Below are positions 15,629-24,877 of a DNA stretch of 64,000 bases, piece by piece (the first letter of the stretch is position 1; the number at the start of each line of letters is the position of its first letter). The translations under genes and the position numbers were made by a program. The notes under the pieces were generated by a model. The model ran no database searches. It had not been told where the DNA came from and saw only the letters and a list, made by a program, of their open reading frames with translations. The stretch lies in assembly GCA_964458265.1 (NCBI GenBank), contig CAYWIF010000003.1:62001-126000 (forward strand), read 5' to 3'. The stretch is from JAGVSR01 sp964458265 (lineage in GTDB: Bacteria > Pseudomonadota > Alphaproteobacteria > Rhizobiales > Hyphomicrobiaceae).

Positions 15629-17164
15629 TTAGCCGGCGATGACCAAGCGGAGGGTTTCGTGGAGGAGACGCTCGCGCGCGGGCTCGTCCTTGACGGCGAG
15701 GTGCGCCTGGAACCACTCCTTGACCATCTTGCAGACGCGGTCGCGCGGGGCGGCGGCCAACGCTTTCGGATCGGCAAAAAGTTGAATGTCGGCCTGGCTC
15801 CAGCCGATCGTGCCGAGTTCAGCGGCAAGCAGATTGTAGTCGGCGGGTTGGGGAGCCGAGCGCGTCACCGGACTTTTCTGACCATCGACCACGGCCGTAA
15901 ACACGGCGCGAAGCTGCGCGTGCAGGGGAGCCCCCTCGGCGGGCTTCTGGACGAGCGCGGCAGCAGCGGGTGTCATTTCGCCCTTCTCGATGAATTCGTA
16001 ACAGGCATCGACGCTTTGACTTTGCAGGGCGCTCAGATTGGCAACGAAGGTCTCGGCGATATCTTTCAGGTGCGCCGGGCTCGCGGAGAGTGCGTTGGAT
16101 GCATTCTGGCGGCGCATGACCACGATGGCCTCGACAAGCTTACGGTCGATGGCCGTGTCAGGCTGATTGGCGGCCTTCATGTCTCCGACGTCGCGTAAGC
16201 GGTCGGCGTACCATTGCGGAAATTCCGACTTGGCGTAGCTCCAGAACGGCGATGACTGCAATGCGCTGTCGACCACATCCGGTTGGCCGGTCACGGCAAC
16301 CCCGGGAAGGGGGGCTGCAGGCGCGGGCTGCGGTTCGGTTGCCGCTACGACTTGCGAGGGCTCTGGCGATGATGATGGCGATGGTGGCGATGCGGCTGTT
16401 GTGGCCGATGTCTGACTGGTTTCAGGCGCGGTCGCTGCGACCACGGGAAGTTCGGCGACGGGTGCAGCACCTTGGCCCTGGAGGGCCGCCTTGATCGTGT
16501 CCTGATAAGTATAGCCGGCGGCGGACAGGCCGCCGATCACGACAAGGAGACCGAGTGCCGTACCAATGCCTCGGCTTCTCCTTGGAGGCTCGGCATCCTC
16601 GAACATAGGGTCCATGTGGAATGGTTCGGGAGCGAGTTCTTGAGCCGGTACGGGTGCGCCAAATTGCGATGACGTGCCCAGTGGTTTGAAAGCGCCGGAG
16701 TCGAATGCCATCGGCTTTGGCTGGCTGACCGACGGTGCGGGCGCCGGCGACCCGGCAGTCGGCCCGCTGGCCCCAGCGGGTTGGGTGCGGGGGAATTCGA
16801 AACGCTGAGGAGCTGGTGCTGCCGCTTCGGGCTTGGAGGATAGATTTGCGAACGACGGTTGCGGGCGCGGTGCGGTGAGCACCGGCGACGGCGTGGTAAC
16901 GGACGCGGCTGGGGCCGGTTCTGGTTTTGGAGCGACGGCCGGTGTCTGCGGAGCCGGCTTCGGCGGTGTCGGAACTGGCGGCGACAATTCGAAAACAGTG
17001 GGGGCGGGCCGCCAGTCCGAGAAGCCGGGACGCCAGATCAAGTCGGTTGCACGCAGATGGCCGAGTTCGACAAGCTTCGTCATTTCGACATTCGACAGCG
17101 GTCCATGCTGCTTGCCGTCACGAGCGAGATACCAGGCGTTGTCTTGAGCCGTCGTTTCAGTCAC
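15629..17164 (-). CDS. GYF_2 (DUF4339) domain membrane protein
   Basis: A 511-residue protein. Residues ~10-55 form a GYF_2 domain (WYLARDGKQHGPLSNVEM, then DLIWRPGFSDWRPA), which in eukaryotes binds proline-rich peptides. A long Pro/Ala-rich linker (~60-190) precedes one transmembrane helix (about 203-222, GTALGLLVVIGGLSAAGYTY), followed by another disordered linker and a helical C-terminal domain (~300-511). Start is GTG at 17164. Topology is therefore cytoplasmic GYF domain with periplasmic C-terminal domain. It converges with the radical SAM gene. Role unknown; a scaffold function is inference. Confidence 0.75.
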   Translation of the reverse strand: MTETTAQDNAWYLARDGKQHGPLSNVEMTKLVELGHLRATDLIWRPGFSDWRPAPTVFELSPPVPTPPKPAPQTPAVAPKPEPAPAASVTTPSPVLTAPRPQPSFANLSSKPEAAAPAPQRFEFPRTQPAGASGPTAGSPAPAPSVSQPKPMAFDSGAFKPLGTSSQFGAPVPAQELAPEPFHMDPMFEDAEPPRRSRGIGTALGLLVVIGGLSAAGYTYQDTIKAALQGQGAAPVAELPVVAATAPETSQTSATTAASPPSPSSSPEPSQVVAATEPQPAPAAPLPGVAVTGQPDVVDSALQSSPFWSYAKSEFPQWYADRLRDVGDMKAANQPDTAIDRKLVEAIVVMRRQNASNALSASPAHLKDIAETFVANLSALQSQSVDACYEFIEKGEMTPAAAALVQKPAEGAPLHAQLRAVFTAVVDGQKSPVTRSAPQPADYNLLAAELGTIGWSQADIQLFADPKALAAAPRDRVCKMVKEWFQAHLAVKDEPARERLLHETLRLVIAG

Positions 17165-17596
17165 GAACTGACCTCGTTCGATACTATGAGCTGACGTGGA
17201 CGGGCCACGCTGGCACCGCGCCAGAAGTTCCCTTCCGTCGCGGTTGCACCATACTTGCGGAGATTCGTGGACTTAAGCATCGCCAACGTCAATCGGGACA
17301 CAGAATTACACTTTCTCACCGGCACGGGACATACGCCGATTTTCGTTCCTCCCGTCAGGCAGTTAGGCGGCAGGACCACGGCGGCGAACCATTCTCCAAG
17401 CCGGAGATGAGCGGATTTGTCATACAATCCAGGCATGAAGGCGGCGCGGTTCGGGCCAGAACGCGAGCAATTGCGCGCAGCCCCGCCGCAGTCTATCCGC
17501 CGCGCCGGCCACTACTTGCTGGGCCTCAGTCCCACAGCTATAAGCCCGGCAATCCTTCCCAAAATACGTTGCAAAGACCACTGGAGAGACCAGACG
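17165..17596. other. Intergenic region between divergent GYF_2 and ndk genes
   Basis: This 432-bp stretch must carry the promoters of the two divergent genes. Short open frames on both strands run through it, including one in frame with ndk reaching back to 17417, but none has a convincing start, composition or similarity. The block GGCCACTACTTGCTGG...TATAAG around 17505-17545 is a possible ndk promoter; ATAAG at about 17540 would be a -10 with no clear -35. I see no RNA gene. Confidence 0.4.
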
Positions 17597-18019
17597 ATGG
17601 CCATCGAGCGCACCTTTTCCATCATCAAGCCTGACGCGACAAAGCGAAACCTGACAGGTGCGATCAACGCCGTGATTGAAAAAGCGGGCCTCCGGATCGT
17701 TGCACAGAAGCGCGTGCGGTGGACCCGTGCGCAGGCGGAGAAGTTCTACGAGGAGCACAAAGCTCGGCCATTTTACGGGGAATTGTGCGACTTCATGACA
17801 TCCGGTCCCATCGTTCTGCAGGTTCTGGAAGGCGACAATGCCATCGCAAAATACCGTGAAGTGATGGGGGCCACGGATCCGAAGGAAGCCAGCGAAGGGA
17901 CGATCCGCAAGCTGTTTGCCGTGTCCAAGGGCGAGAATTCTTCGCATGGGTCGGACAGCGCGGCTTCGGCGGAGCGTGAGATCGCGTTGAACTTCGGGCT
18001 CGACGAGATCGTCGGCTGA
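17597..18019 (+). CDS. ndk: Nucleoside diphosphate kinase
   Basis: Transfers the gamma phosphate of ATP to NDPs through a phosphohistidine. ATG 17597 yields 140 residues, the standard bacterial length, beginning AIERTFSIIKPDATKRNL. The phosphorylated His is His117 in ENSSHGSDSAASAEREI, and FVSTP-type nucleotide contacts include GATDPKEASEGTIRK. The frame extends upstream to 17417, but that part is not NDK sequence. A strong hairpin terminator follows the stop. Confidence 0.97.
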   Translation: MAIERTFSIIKPDATKRNLTGAINAVIEKAGLRIVAQKRVRWTRAQAEKFYEEHKARPFYGELCDFMTSGPIVLQVLEGDNAIAKYREVMGATDPKEASEGTIRKLFAVSKGENSSHGSDSAASAEREIALNFGLDEIVG

Positions 18020-18059
18020 TGCCCGGCTGGCGCGTGACTTACCAGAATTCGTGATCCGG

Positions 18060-18087
18060 TCGGGCCCTCTTGGGCCCGATTTCTTTT
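18060..18087 (+). terminator. Rho-independent terminator of ndk
   Basis: An 8-bp GC-rich perfect stem (TCGGGCCC / GGGCCCGA) with a TCTT loop is followed by TTTCTTTT, 40 bp after the ndk stop. This is a textbook intrinsic terminator. Confidence 0.85.
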
Positions 18088-18268
18088 GCAAGGCCGGTGG
18101 GCCGTTGCCGAGCTTGACCGCTTCGGCGCGTGAGAACTTTTCTCGCTGAGCGCGAAATCGGTCGCACAATTTGCGAAATTGCCAGAGAAACTGTTCGAGA
18201 CTTCCCGGGGTGTCCGCTGCCCGGAGGCGAGGGCCAATGCTGGTTTGCGGATGAACGAGGAAACGCTC

Positions 18269-19048
18269 ATGAAAGCAAGTTTACTGACGGCTTTGGCGCT
18301 CGCTTTGGCGATGCCATTCGCATCGAACGCGGCCATGGCCCAACGCGATGGCGACCGCTTCGACGAACGATCATTCTACGATGACCGGCGCGGTGGCGGC
18401 TGGAGCCGCATCGGTCAGATCACGATCAAGCCGCGCGTTGAGCGGGAGATCATCCGCGTCAATCCTCGCGAGGAAAAGTTCTCGCGCGTGGGCGTGCGCG
18501 CATTCGACGGGGATGTCGAAATCCTCGAACTCAACATTCGTTTTGGCAACAACGAGGTCGAGCGTTTGAGGGTCGAGAAACTTGTCAGGGCCGGAACCGG
18601 ATTGCCGCCGATCGACCTACCAGGGCGTGCCAGGAAACTACGTGAGATCGAGGTCGTGTATCGACCATACGGACCGGCGCGCATCGAGATTGTCGGACGC
18701 GAGGGCGGTGGTCCCGGGCCGGGCGCCGGACGCTGGCAGGAATTGGGTTGCCAGAAGGTCGGCTTCCTCGATGGCCGCGATGTCATTCGCGTCGGCCGCA
18801 ACGAAGGGACTTTCCGCGCCATCAAACTGACGGTGAACGGCAACAAGCTTCGGCTCGAGCGCTTGCGCGTTGTGTACCGCAATGGCCAGGCGGACGATCT
18901 GGCAGTCCGCACCGTCATCCCGGCGGGCGCAGAGACCCGGCCGATCGATCTGTCGGGGCGTCATCGCGGCATTGACTTCATCGAGATGCGGTATCTGCCG
19001 CAACTCAACTTCGGCGGCCGCGCCAATGTTTGCGTCTTTGGACTTTGA
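18269..19048 (+). CDS. Secreted protein with two tandem beta-rich repeats
   Basis: A 259-residue exported protein. ATG 18269 has GAGGAA six bases upstream and opens a clear Sec signal peptide ending AAMA before QRDGDRFD; a longer start at 18251 or 18179 would hide it. The mature chain contains two copies of a ~85-100 residue unit: each has W-x-x-(I/L)G, IIRV or VIRV, a basic turn, a run like VGVRAFDGDVEI or AIKLTVNGNKLRL, then AG-x4-PIDL-x-GR and a closing Ile/Glu/Tyr strand. The repeats resemble DUF2541-type beta sandwiches. The next small secreted gene is 18 bp downstream, likely an operon. Function unknown. Confidence 0.7.
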   Translation: MKASLLTALALALAMPFASNAAMAQRDGDRFDERSFYDDRRGGGWSRIGQITIKPRVEREIIRVNPREEKFSRVGVRAFDGDVEILELNIRFGNNEVERLRVEKLVRAGTGLPPIDLPGRARKLREIEVVYRPYGPARIEIVGREGGGPGPGAGRWQELGCQKVGFLDGRDVIRVGRNEGTFRAIKLTVNGNKLRLERLRVVYRNGQADDLAVRTVIPAGAETRPIDLSGRHRGIDFIEMRYLPQLNFGGRANVCVFGL

Positions 19049-19066
19049 GATTGGAAGGAGACTGCC

Positions 19067-19330
19067 ATGATGAGACGTATCGCACCACTGGCGCTTGTTC
19101 TTGGCTTCGGAGCAGGGGCGGCGGTCGCCGCGCCTCCGGCGTCCAAGGACGCGTGCCTCGACCAAGCCTTCGCCCTGGCGGAGAAGGCCGCGGCGAAAAA
19201 ACTCTCAACCGACTCGCAGGCGAAAGTAGAGGGTCTGCTGTCGGCGCTTGAGGAGAAATGCGCTGCCGACAATCTGGCGGGCGCGGAAGCCGACATAAAG
19301 GCCGTCGAAGCAGCCATCGCCGGCGGCTAA
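19067..19330 (+). CDS. Small secreted alanine-rich protein
   Basis: An 87-residue product with a Sec signal peptide (MMRRIAPLALVLGFGAGAAVA, cleavage before APPASK) and a mature helical chain of about 65 residues rich in Ala, Lys and Glu, containing two cysteines (in KDACLDQ and EEKCAAD) that may pair in the periplasm. GAAGGAG lies six bases before the ATG. It follows the repeat protein by 18 bp and ends at a strong bidirectional terminator. No family recognised. Confidence 0.65.
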   Translation: MMRRIAPLALVLGFGAGAAVAAPPASKDACLDQAFALAEKAAAKKLSTDSQAKVEGLLSALEEKCAADNLAGAEADIKAVEAAIAGG

Positions 19331-19349
19331 AGCCGATTCACAAAACGCC

Positions 19350-19381
19350 AGCGGCGCCGGTGGTCTCACCGGCGCCGCTTT
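19350..19381. terminator. Bidirectional terminator between secreted-protein operon and P450 gene
   Basis: A perfect 13-bp stem, AGCGGCGCCGGTG with its complement, closes a GTCT loop at 19350-19379. It lies 20 bp after the plus-strand stop and 23 bp after the minus-strand P450 stop. The T tracts are short (TTT on one side, TTTTG on the other), so efficiency is uncertain, but the position between convergent genes fits. Confidence 0.75.
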
Positions 19382-19403
19382 GCATTCTTCGTGGAGACTG
19401 ATT

Positions 19404-20771
19404 TCAGCTCAATTCGCGGACGCGAAACTTCAGGCCGCCTTTGGGCGTGAGCGTCACGGTGCCCGAAAAGCCCGGCGGTTCGGCGCCGAGATATTCGGGG
19501 CGAAAACGGCGCAGCAGCATGGACAACGCCAGCGTATTTTCGACCTGGCTCATGGCGCCGCCGATGCACGAGCGTTTGCCGGCACCGAACGGCAGGTAGG
19601 AATACTTGACCTGACCTTTGGTGCCGCCCATCCAGCGCTCGGGCCGGAATTCTTCGGGTTCGGGCCAGAACTTCGGATTGTGATGCGCGCCATAGGCGAA
19701 CATCACCACGCGGTCGCCGGGCTTGATCTCTTTGCCGCCAATCTCGTCGGCCTTGGTCGCGATGCGGATCAGGCCCCAGATCGGCGGATAAATGCGCATC
19801 GTTTCCTGGATTACCGCGCGCGTATAGGCGAGAGCCGAATAGTCCGCTGCGGTTGGCTCACGATCGCCGTAGACTGCTTCGCCTTCCTTGCGGATGCGGT
19901 CGGCGGCTTCGGGGTGCTTGGAGGTCAGGTACATCGCCCAAGCCAGGGTCAGCGCGGTCGTTTCAGTGCCGGCCCACAGATACTGCTTCAATTCGTCGAT
20001 GGCCTGCTGGTGATCGAATTCCGGCACAGCCGGATCGGCCACGACAGCTTCGATCATTTTCAGGAGCGTGCGCTGGCGGTCCTCGTTGGGGGTCTGCGAG
20101 AACACGGCCGGGGGAACGCTGGCCCAGATTTCCATGGCCTTGGCCGCGTTCTCTTCGGTGAGATTGATGCCGTCATCGCCATGCAGCACGCGCATGCGGA
20201 TGGCCTTGTGTTCCATCACATCGGTGTAGGTCTTGACGCACTTGAAGACAAAATGAGGATTGAAGGGCATGTCGCGATCGAACAGCGCCTTGCAGATCAT
20301 GTCCGCCGCGAGAGTCCACGTCTGCTCGACCATTTCGAACGACTCGCCGGTTTCGGCGAGCTTCGACCACAGGTCCATTTTTGTGCGGATCGCCTGCAGG
20401 AAGTAGGGGATGTATTCGGCGAACATGTCCGGATGGAACGCCGGCTGCTGCGGCATGCGGATCTTCTGCCAGAGCACGCCGTCGTGCGTGATCATCGACT
20501 TGCCGAATACCGGTTTCAGGCCGTCGAAATATTTTATGTAGTCGTCAGCCTTGGAGACGAGAACGTGTTTGAAATGTTCCGGCTCGCTCAAGAACACGAC
20601 GCGCTGGTCGGCGATGTTGACCGCGATCACCGGGCCGTACCGGTCCGCCATCATTTGCAGCGTCTGCATCGGGTTCTGGGGATTGCCCTTGGTCAGGGCC
20701 GTCAACTTGAACCAGATACTGTTCGCTTCGCCGAGACCTTGTGTGTGCCCGACGTTCTGTTGAATTGTCAT
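19404..20771 (-). CDS. Cytochrome P450 (CYP102-like/class I soluble type)
   Basis: A 455-residue heme monooxygenase. The cysteinyl heme loop is LPFGAGKRSCIGGAM (Cys402), the I-helix oxygen-activation motif is WAGTETT (266-272), the K-helix ExxR is ETMR (323-326), and FRPERW follows. No fused reductase or ferredoxin domain is present and none is encoded beside it, so electrons must come from a partner elsewhere. ATG 20771 has GGAGAAGAAGG immediately upstream; the frame extends to 20870 with no P450 features. The order of motifs resembles fatty-acid/alkane-type bacterial P450s, but the substrate cannot be told. It is downstream of purN on the same strand with 276 bp between. Confidence 0.93.
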   Translation of the reverse strand: MTIQQNVGHTQGLGEANSIWFKLTALTKGNPQNPMQTLQMMADRYGPVIAVNIADQRVVFLSEPEHFKHVLVSKADDYIKYFDGLKPVFGKSMITHDGVLWQKIRMPQQPAFHPDMFAEYIPYFLQAIRTKMDLWSKLAETGESFEMVEQTWTLAADMICKALFDRDMPFNPHFVFKCVKTYTDVMEHKAIRMRVLHGDDGINLTEENAAKAMEIWASVPPAVFSQTPNEDRQRTLLKMIEAVVADPAVPEFDHQQAIDELKQYLWAGTETTALTLAWAMYLTSKHPEAADRIRKEGEAVYGDREPTAADYSALAYTRAVIQETMRIYPPIWGLIRIATKADEIGGKEIKPGDRVVMFAYGAHHNPKFWPEPEEFRPERWMGGTKGQVKYSYLPFGAGKRSCIGGAMSQVENTLALSMLLRRFRPEYLGAEPPGFSGTVTLTPKGGLKFRVRELS

Positions 20772-21047
20772 GCCTTCTTCTCCGAGCCGCGCGTTCGGCG
20801 GCTTCACTTCCGGTTCACCGCGGCGATCCTCAATGTGCCGATCGCTCACACCGCAAGACTTTGCCCGCACGCGGGCAGCACTGGCCGGGCCGAGGTTACG
20901 TACTCAACTCGAGATCGCGCCCGCGCGGATTTTCGAACCGAAGCCTGACCTAACACCGTGGTCCTAGAAGTGTCCATGAGACCGGGCAGCGCCGCGTCAA
21001 TTTACCGGCGCAAGGTAACCAAAGTGGCACGCCTTTTCCCGCCCAAA

Positions 21048-21704
21048 TCAAACTTGCGGTGAAAATTCGGCCCACAATCCGTTAACGTCCGAAACTGACG
21101 TGGTTTTATTGCCTTTGATCGAAATCAGACCAGCCGCGAACAATTCAAGAATTTTGGGGTACAGGCGGTGCTCCGCGGCTAAGACGCGCGCGGCTAAAGT
21201 TGTCTCAGTGTCGCCGGGTAGAACGGGGACGACAGCCTGCCCCAGGATTGGACCTTCGTCCATTTCGGGCCGCACGAGGTGAACGGTGCAGCCGGCGAAC
21301 TTGACGCCCGCTTCCAGTGCGCGTGCGTGAGTATCGAGCCCCTTGAATGCCGGAAGGAGTGCCGGATGGATATTGAGCATGCGGTCACGCCATGCCTCGA
21401 CGAATTCTGGTGTCATGAGACGCATGAAGCCGGCAAGGCAGACCAGGTCGACGCGCGAGGTGGTCAGGATGCCTTGAAGTTGGCTCTCGAAGTGGGCTCG
21501 GTCCGAATAGAGTTTATGATCGAGGGCCAGCGCGGGGATGCCCTGCTCCTTCGCCCAGGCGATACCTGGAGCGGCCGGCCGGCTCGAAACCACCAGCACG
21601 ATCTCAGCGGGATAATCGGGGTGGCGCGCCGCCTCGACGAGGCTTTGCATGTTGGAACCACGGCCGGAGATCAGAACTGCGATGCGCTTCTTGGAAACAG
21701 TCAT
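21048..21704 (-). CDS. purN: Phosphoribosylglycinamide formyltransferase
   Basis: Transfers the formyl group from 10-formyl-THF to GAR in purine synthesis. ATG 21704 gives 218 residues: AVLISGRGSNMQSL binds phosphate at the N terminus, LAGFMRLMTPEFV precedes the catalytic NIHPALLPAFKG (Asn/His pair), and MDEGPILGQAVVPV contains the catalytic Asp. The frame is open to 21785 but lacks family similarity there. purM, its usual partner just upstream, is absent; the upstream side is the divergent mrp operon. Confidence 0.96.
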   Translation of the reverse strand: MTVSKKRIAVLISGRGSNMQSLVEAARHPDYPAEIVLVVSSRPAAPGIAWAKEQGIPALALDHKLYSDRAHFESQLQGILTTSRVDLVCLAGFMRLMTPEFVEAWRDRMLNIHPALLPAFKGLDTHARALEAGVKFAGCTVHLVRPEMDEGPILGQAVVPVLPGDTETTLAARVLAAEHRLYPKILELFAAGLISIKGNKTTSVSDVNGLWAEFSPQV

Positions 21705-22038
21705 CTCAAGGTTCGGCTCCGCTGACAGTCTGGTCCATGCGCATAGCATGGACGCTGCTGCGGCGTGAACCGTACGCTGGGCCAAGTTCGCGATGTTGAC
21801 TGCCGCCGCTGTGGGCGGCGCGGGTGTCGGCGCGTGCCCAGGTGCATTTTACTCTTGAAATCGCGTGTGGTTACCCGCCAGCCATCGCGCCAGACCGTGA
21901 CGTTGCGCACTTTGCAAATATGGCTCGGTGAATTTATTGAAGGCAGCCAGCCCGCCCTGAACCGAATATCTCGGCGGACCCGGCGGTGCGTATCAATCCG
22001 ATAGACAACCCGTAGCCCAAGAACGGTATAAGCGCCGC
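21705..22038. other. Intergenic region between divergent purN and mrp operon
   Basis: A 334-bp stretch that must carry both promoters. I see a GC-rich hairpin (GCCGCC-GCTGTG-GGCGGC near 21801-21818) but no convincing -35/-10 pair, no purine riboswitch-like structure, and no coding potential better than chance. Confidence 0.35.
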
Positions 22039-24873
22039 ATGTCGTCCACCCTATTGCTGTTGGTTCTTTTCGCGCCGTTTGCCGGCATTCTGGCCGTCGC
22101 CGCCGCAGCGCATGTTTCGCGGGCGGCCGGCGCATGGACGGCGGGCGCGGCAATGGCCGCGGGACTTGCTGGCGCACTCGCCATGGCTCCGGATGTCTTC
22201 GGCGGGACAATCGTTCTTTGGCGCGTCGCCTGGCTGCCGGAATGGGGGCTGGATTTTGCGTTGCGCCTCGACGGCCTCGGCCTGCTTTTCACCATCCTCA
22301 TTCTCGGGATCGGTGTGCTGATCGTCCTCTACGCGGCCTACTACCTGCCGAAGACCGACAATCTCAAGCGGTTCTACATGGAACTGCTTGGCTTCGCCGG
22401 CGGTATGCTCGGTATTGTTCTGGCCGAGAACATTCTGCTGATGGTGGTGTTCTGGGAGGTGACGAGCCTCACGTCGTTCCTGCTCATCGCCTACAAATAT
22501 CAGGAAGTGGATGCGCGAATTTCGGCGCGCATGGCGCTGGCGGTGACGGGAGGCGGGGGGCTTGCTCTTCTGGCCGGTGCGCTACTTTTGGGAAGCACGG
22601 CTGGCAGTTTCGACTTCAGCGTGATCGAGGCGCGCGCGGCGGATGTTCGTGCCGATCCGCTTTATCCGGTCATTTTGGTTCTCTTTCTTCTCGGTGCGTT
22701 CACGAAGTCGGCTCAGTTCCCGTTCCATTTCTGGCTGCCGCACGCCATGGCTGCACCGACACCTGTGTCGGCCTACCTTCATTCGGCGACCATGGTGAAG
22801 GCGGGCGTGTTTCTTCTGGCGCGTATGTATCCGATCCTTGCGGGCACCGATCTGTGGTTCGTGCTCGTGTCGAGCACGGGAGCCATCACGTTCGTCTACG
22901 CGGCGTATGTCGCGCTGCTGAAGCACGATCTCAAGGGACTGCTGGCGTACTCGACAGTCAGCCATCTTGGGCTGATCACGCTTTTATTCGGGCTTAACAC
23001 GCCGCTCGCGGCGGTGGCGGCCGTGTTCCACATTATCAATCACGCGATCTTCAAGGCATCCCTCTTCATGGCGGCGGGGATCATCGATCACGAGACCGGT
23101 ACGCGCGATATGCGGCGCATGGGCGGGCTCTTTTACTCGATGCCACGCACCGCGGTGCTCGGCATTCTGGCGGCCGGCTCCATGGCCGGGGTGCCCTTGC
23201 TGAATGGGTTCTTGTCCAAGGAAATGTTCTTTACCGCAGCCGTCGATTATCAGGGCTTTGACGGCGCCTATCTCATTCTACCGGCCGTTGCGACCCTTGG
23301 CGGCATGCTTGGGGTTGCCTACTCGGTTCGCTTCGTATGGGACGTGTTCTTCGACGGACCCAGCCACGCGATGCCGAAAACGCCGCACGAACCGCCGCGG
23401 TGGATGCGGCTGCCGGTCGAAGTCCTGGTGGCGCTCGTGTTTGTCGTCGGGTTCCTGCCGCAGTGGTCGGTCGGTCCGTTGCTGACGGTCGCCGCGGACG
23501 CCGTATTGCCCGGTCAGGTACCCGAGTTCAAACTCGCCATATGGCACGGTTTCAACCTGCCACTGGCAATGACCGTGATTGCGTTCGGGCTCGGCGTTCT
23601 GCAATTCACGCGGCGGCACAAGCTCTATGCCCTACAGGAGCGCTTCGCGTGGCCACTGACGAGCCCGGTTGCGTTCGAGAGGGTCTATCGCGGGGCGGTG
23701 CGCGCCTCGACGGTGGTGCTCAACGGTCTGGACTCGAAGTCGCTGCAGCGCAATCTGGTTTTGTTTTTCACGTTTGTGCTGGTGCTCGGTGCATACGCGT
23801 GGCTTAGGACGGGTTGGTTTGGCGAGCATGACGCCTTTCTAACCGGGTCAATTCCCGTCACGCCCGTCGATTGGCCTTCGGCGCTGGCCTTCGCGACGCT
23901 TTTGTTCGGCTCGGTGGCGACCGTTCGATACCGGCGAAGCCGTGTTTCGGCGGTCATTTTCTTGAGCGTGGCCGGGATCGTCGTGTCCTTGGCGTTTCTC
24001 CGCTTCAACGCGCCGGATCTGGCACTCACACAGCTCTCGGTCGAGGTGGTGACGATCGTTCTGTTGCTCATGTGCCTGCGGTATCTGCCGGTTAGCCCGG
24101 AAGCCGTGAGTTCGCCCCGTCGGCGGCTGCGTGACGGCGTCATTGCCGCCGCGGCAGGCGTGGGTGTGACGGCAATGGTGTACGCCATGCTCACCCGGCC
24201 CTATGAAACCATATCCGGTTATCACCTTGCGAATGCGAAGCCGGGGGGCGGCGGAACGAACGTCGTCAACGTCATCCTCGTCGACTTCCGCGGCTACGAC
24301 ACGCTGGGCGAGATCGTCGTGCTTGCCATGGCGGCACTGGGGCTCAGCGCTCTGCTGGCGGGGACACGAATGCCCGCGGTTCCGATTCGAGCGCTGGACG
24401 CGGCGGAGCGCTATCCGATCATGCTGGCGGAGCTGATGCGGCCGATGTTGCCGCTGTCGCTGGCGGTGGCGGTCTACATCTTTTTGCGCGGCCATAATCT
24501 GCCGGGCGGCGGGTTCATCGCGGGGCTGGTCGCGGCGGTGGCGCTGATGTTGCAGTACATGGCAGGTGGAGTCGATTTTGCCTCCGCGAGGCTACGGCTG
24601 AATTACGTGGCGTTGCTCGGTGTGGGGCTTGGCGTCGCGACGCTGACAGGCGTGGCGAGTTTTCTCTACGGATACCCGTTCCTGACATCCACGCACGGAT
24701 ATGTGCAGCCACCGGTGATCGATAAATTCGAGCTTGCGTCCGCGATGGCGTTCGACCTCGGAGTGTTTCTCGTCGTGATCGGGACCGTATTGCTGGCGCT
24801 GACGGAACTGGCGGGATTGAAGCGCGGGGAAGTTGCGGGTCCGGATGTGCCTCCAGCCGAAAGGGAGGCTTAA
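22039..24873 (+). CDS. mnhA: Mrp/Mnh Na+/H+ antiporter subunit A with fused subunit B domain
   Basis: The largest membrane subunit of the hetero-oligomeric Na+/H+ antiporter. It is 944 residues with about 20 or more transmembrane helices. The N-terminal two thirds is the NuoL-like proton channel (FWEVTSLTSFLLIAYKY, then TKSAQFPFHFWLPHAMAAPTPVSAYLHSATMVKAG). The C-terminal ~150 residues (LPGGGFIAGLVAAVALMLQY, later FDLGVFLVVIGTVL) are the MnhB module, so A and B are one polypeptide, as in group 2 mrp operons. Genes C to G follow with tight spacing. It maintains pH and Na+ homeostasis in the inner membrane. Confidence 0.96.
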   Translation: MSSTLLLLVLFAPFAGILAVAAAAHVSRAAGAWTAGAAMAAGLAGALAMAPDVFGGTIVLWRVAWLPEWGLDFALRLDGLGLLFTILILGIGVLIVLYAAYYLPKTDNLKRFYMELLGFAGGMLGIVLAENILLMVVFWEVTSLTSFLLIAYKYQEVDARISARMALAVTGGGGLALLAGALLLGSTAGSFDFSVIEARAADVRADPLYPVILVLFLLGAFTKSAQFPFHFWLPHAMAAPTPVSAYLHSATMVKAGVFLLARMYPILAGTDLWFVLVSSTGAITFVYAAYVALLKHDLKGLLAYSTVSHLGLITLLFGLNTPLAAVAAVFHIINHAIFKASLFMAAGIIDHETGTRDMRRMGGLFYSMPRTAVLGILAAGSMAGVPLLNGFLSKEMFFTAAVDYQGFDGAYLILPAVATLGGMLGVAYSVRFVWDVFFDGPSHAMPKTPHEPPRWMRLPVEVLVALVFVVGFLPQWSVGPLLTVAADAVLPGQVPEFKLAIWHGFNLPLAMTVIAFGLGVLQFTRRHKLYALQERFAWPLTSPVAFERVYRGAVRASTVVLNGLDSKSLQRNLVLFFTFVLVLGAYAWLRTGWFGEHDAFLTGSIPVTPVDWPSALAFATLLFGSVATVRYRRSRVSAVIFLSVAGIVVSLAFLRFNAPDLALTQLSVEVVTIVLLLMCLRYLPVSPEAVSSPRRRLRDGVIAAAAGVGVTAMVYAMLTRPYETISGYHLANAKPGGGGTNVVNVILVDFRGYDTLGEIVVLAMAALGLSALLAGTRMPAVPIRALDAAERYPIMLAELMRPMLPLSLAVAVYIFLRGHNLPGGGFIAGLVAAVALMLQYMAGGVDFASARLRLNYVALLGVGLGVATLTGVASFLYGYPFLTSTHGYVQPPVIDKFELASAMAFDLGVFLVVIGTVLLALTELAGLKRGEVAGPDVPPAEREA

Positions 24874-24877
24874 TTCG

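Noticed and set aside
17161..17436. 91-residue minus-strand frame in the GYF_2/ndk gap
   Set aside because: No ribosome binding site and unremarkable composition; it crosses the region expected to hold both divergent promoters.
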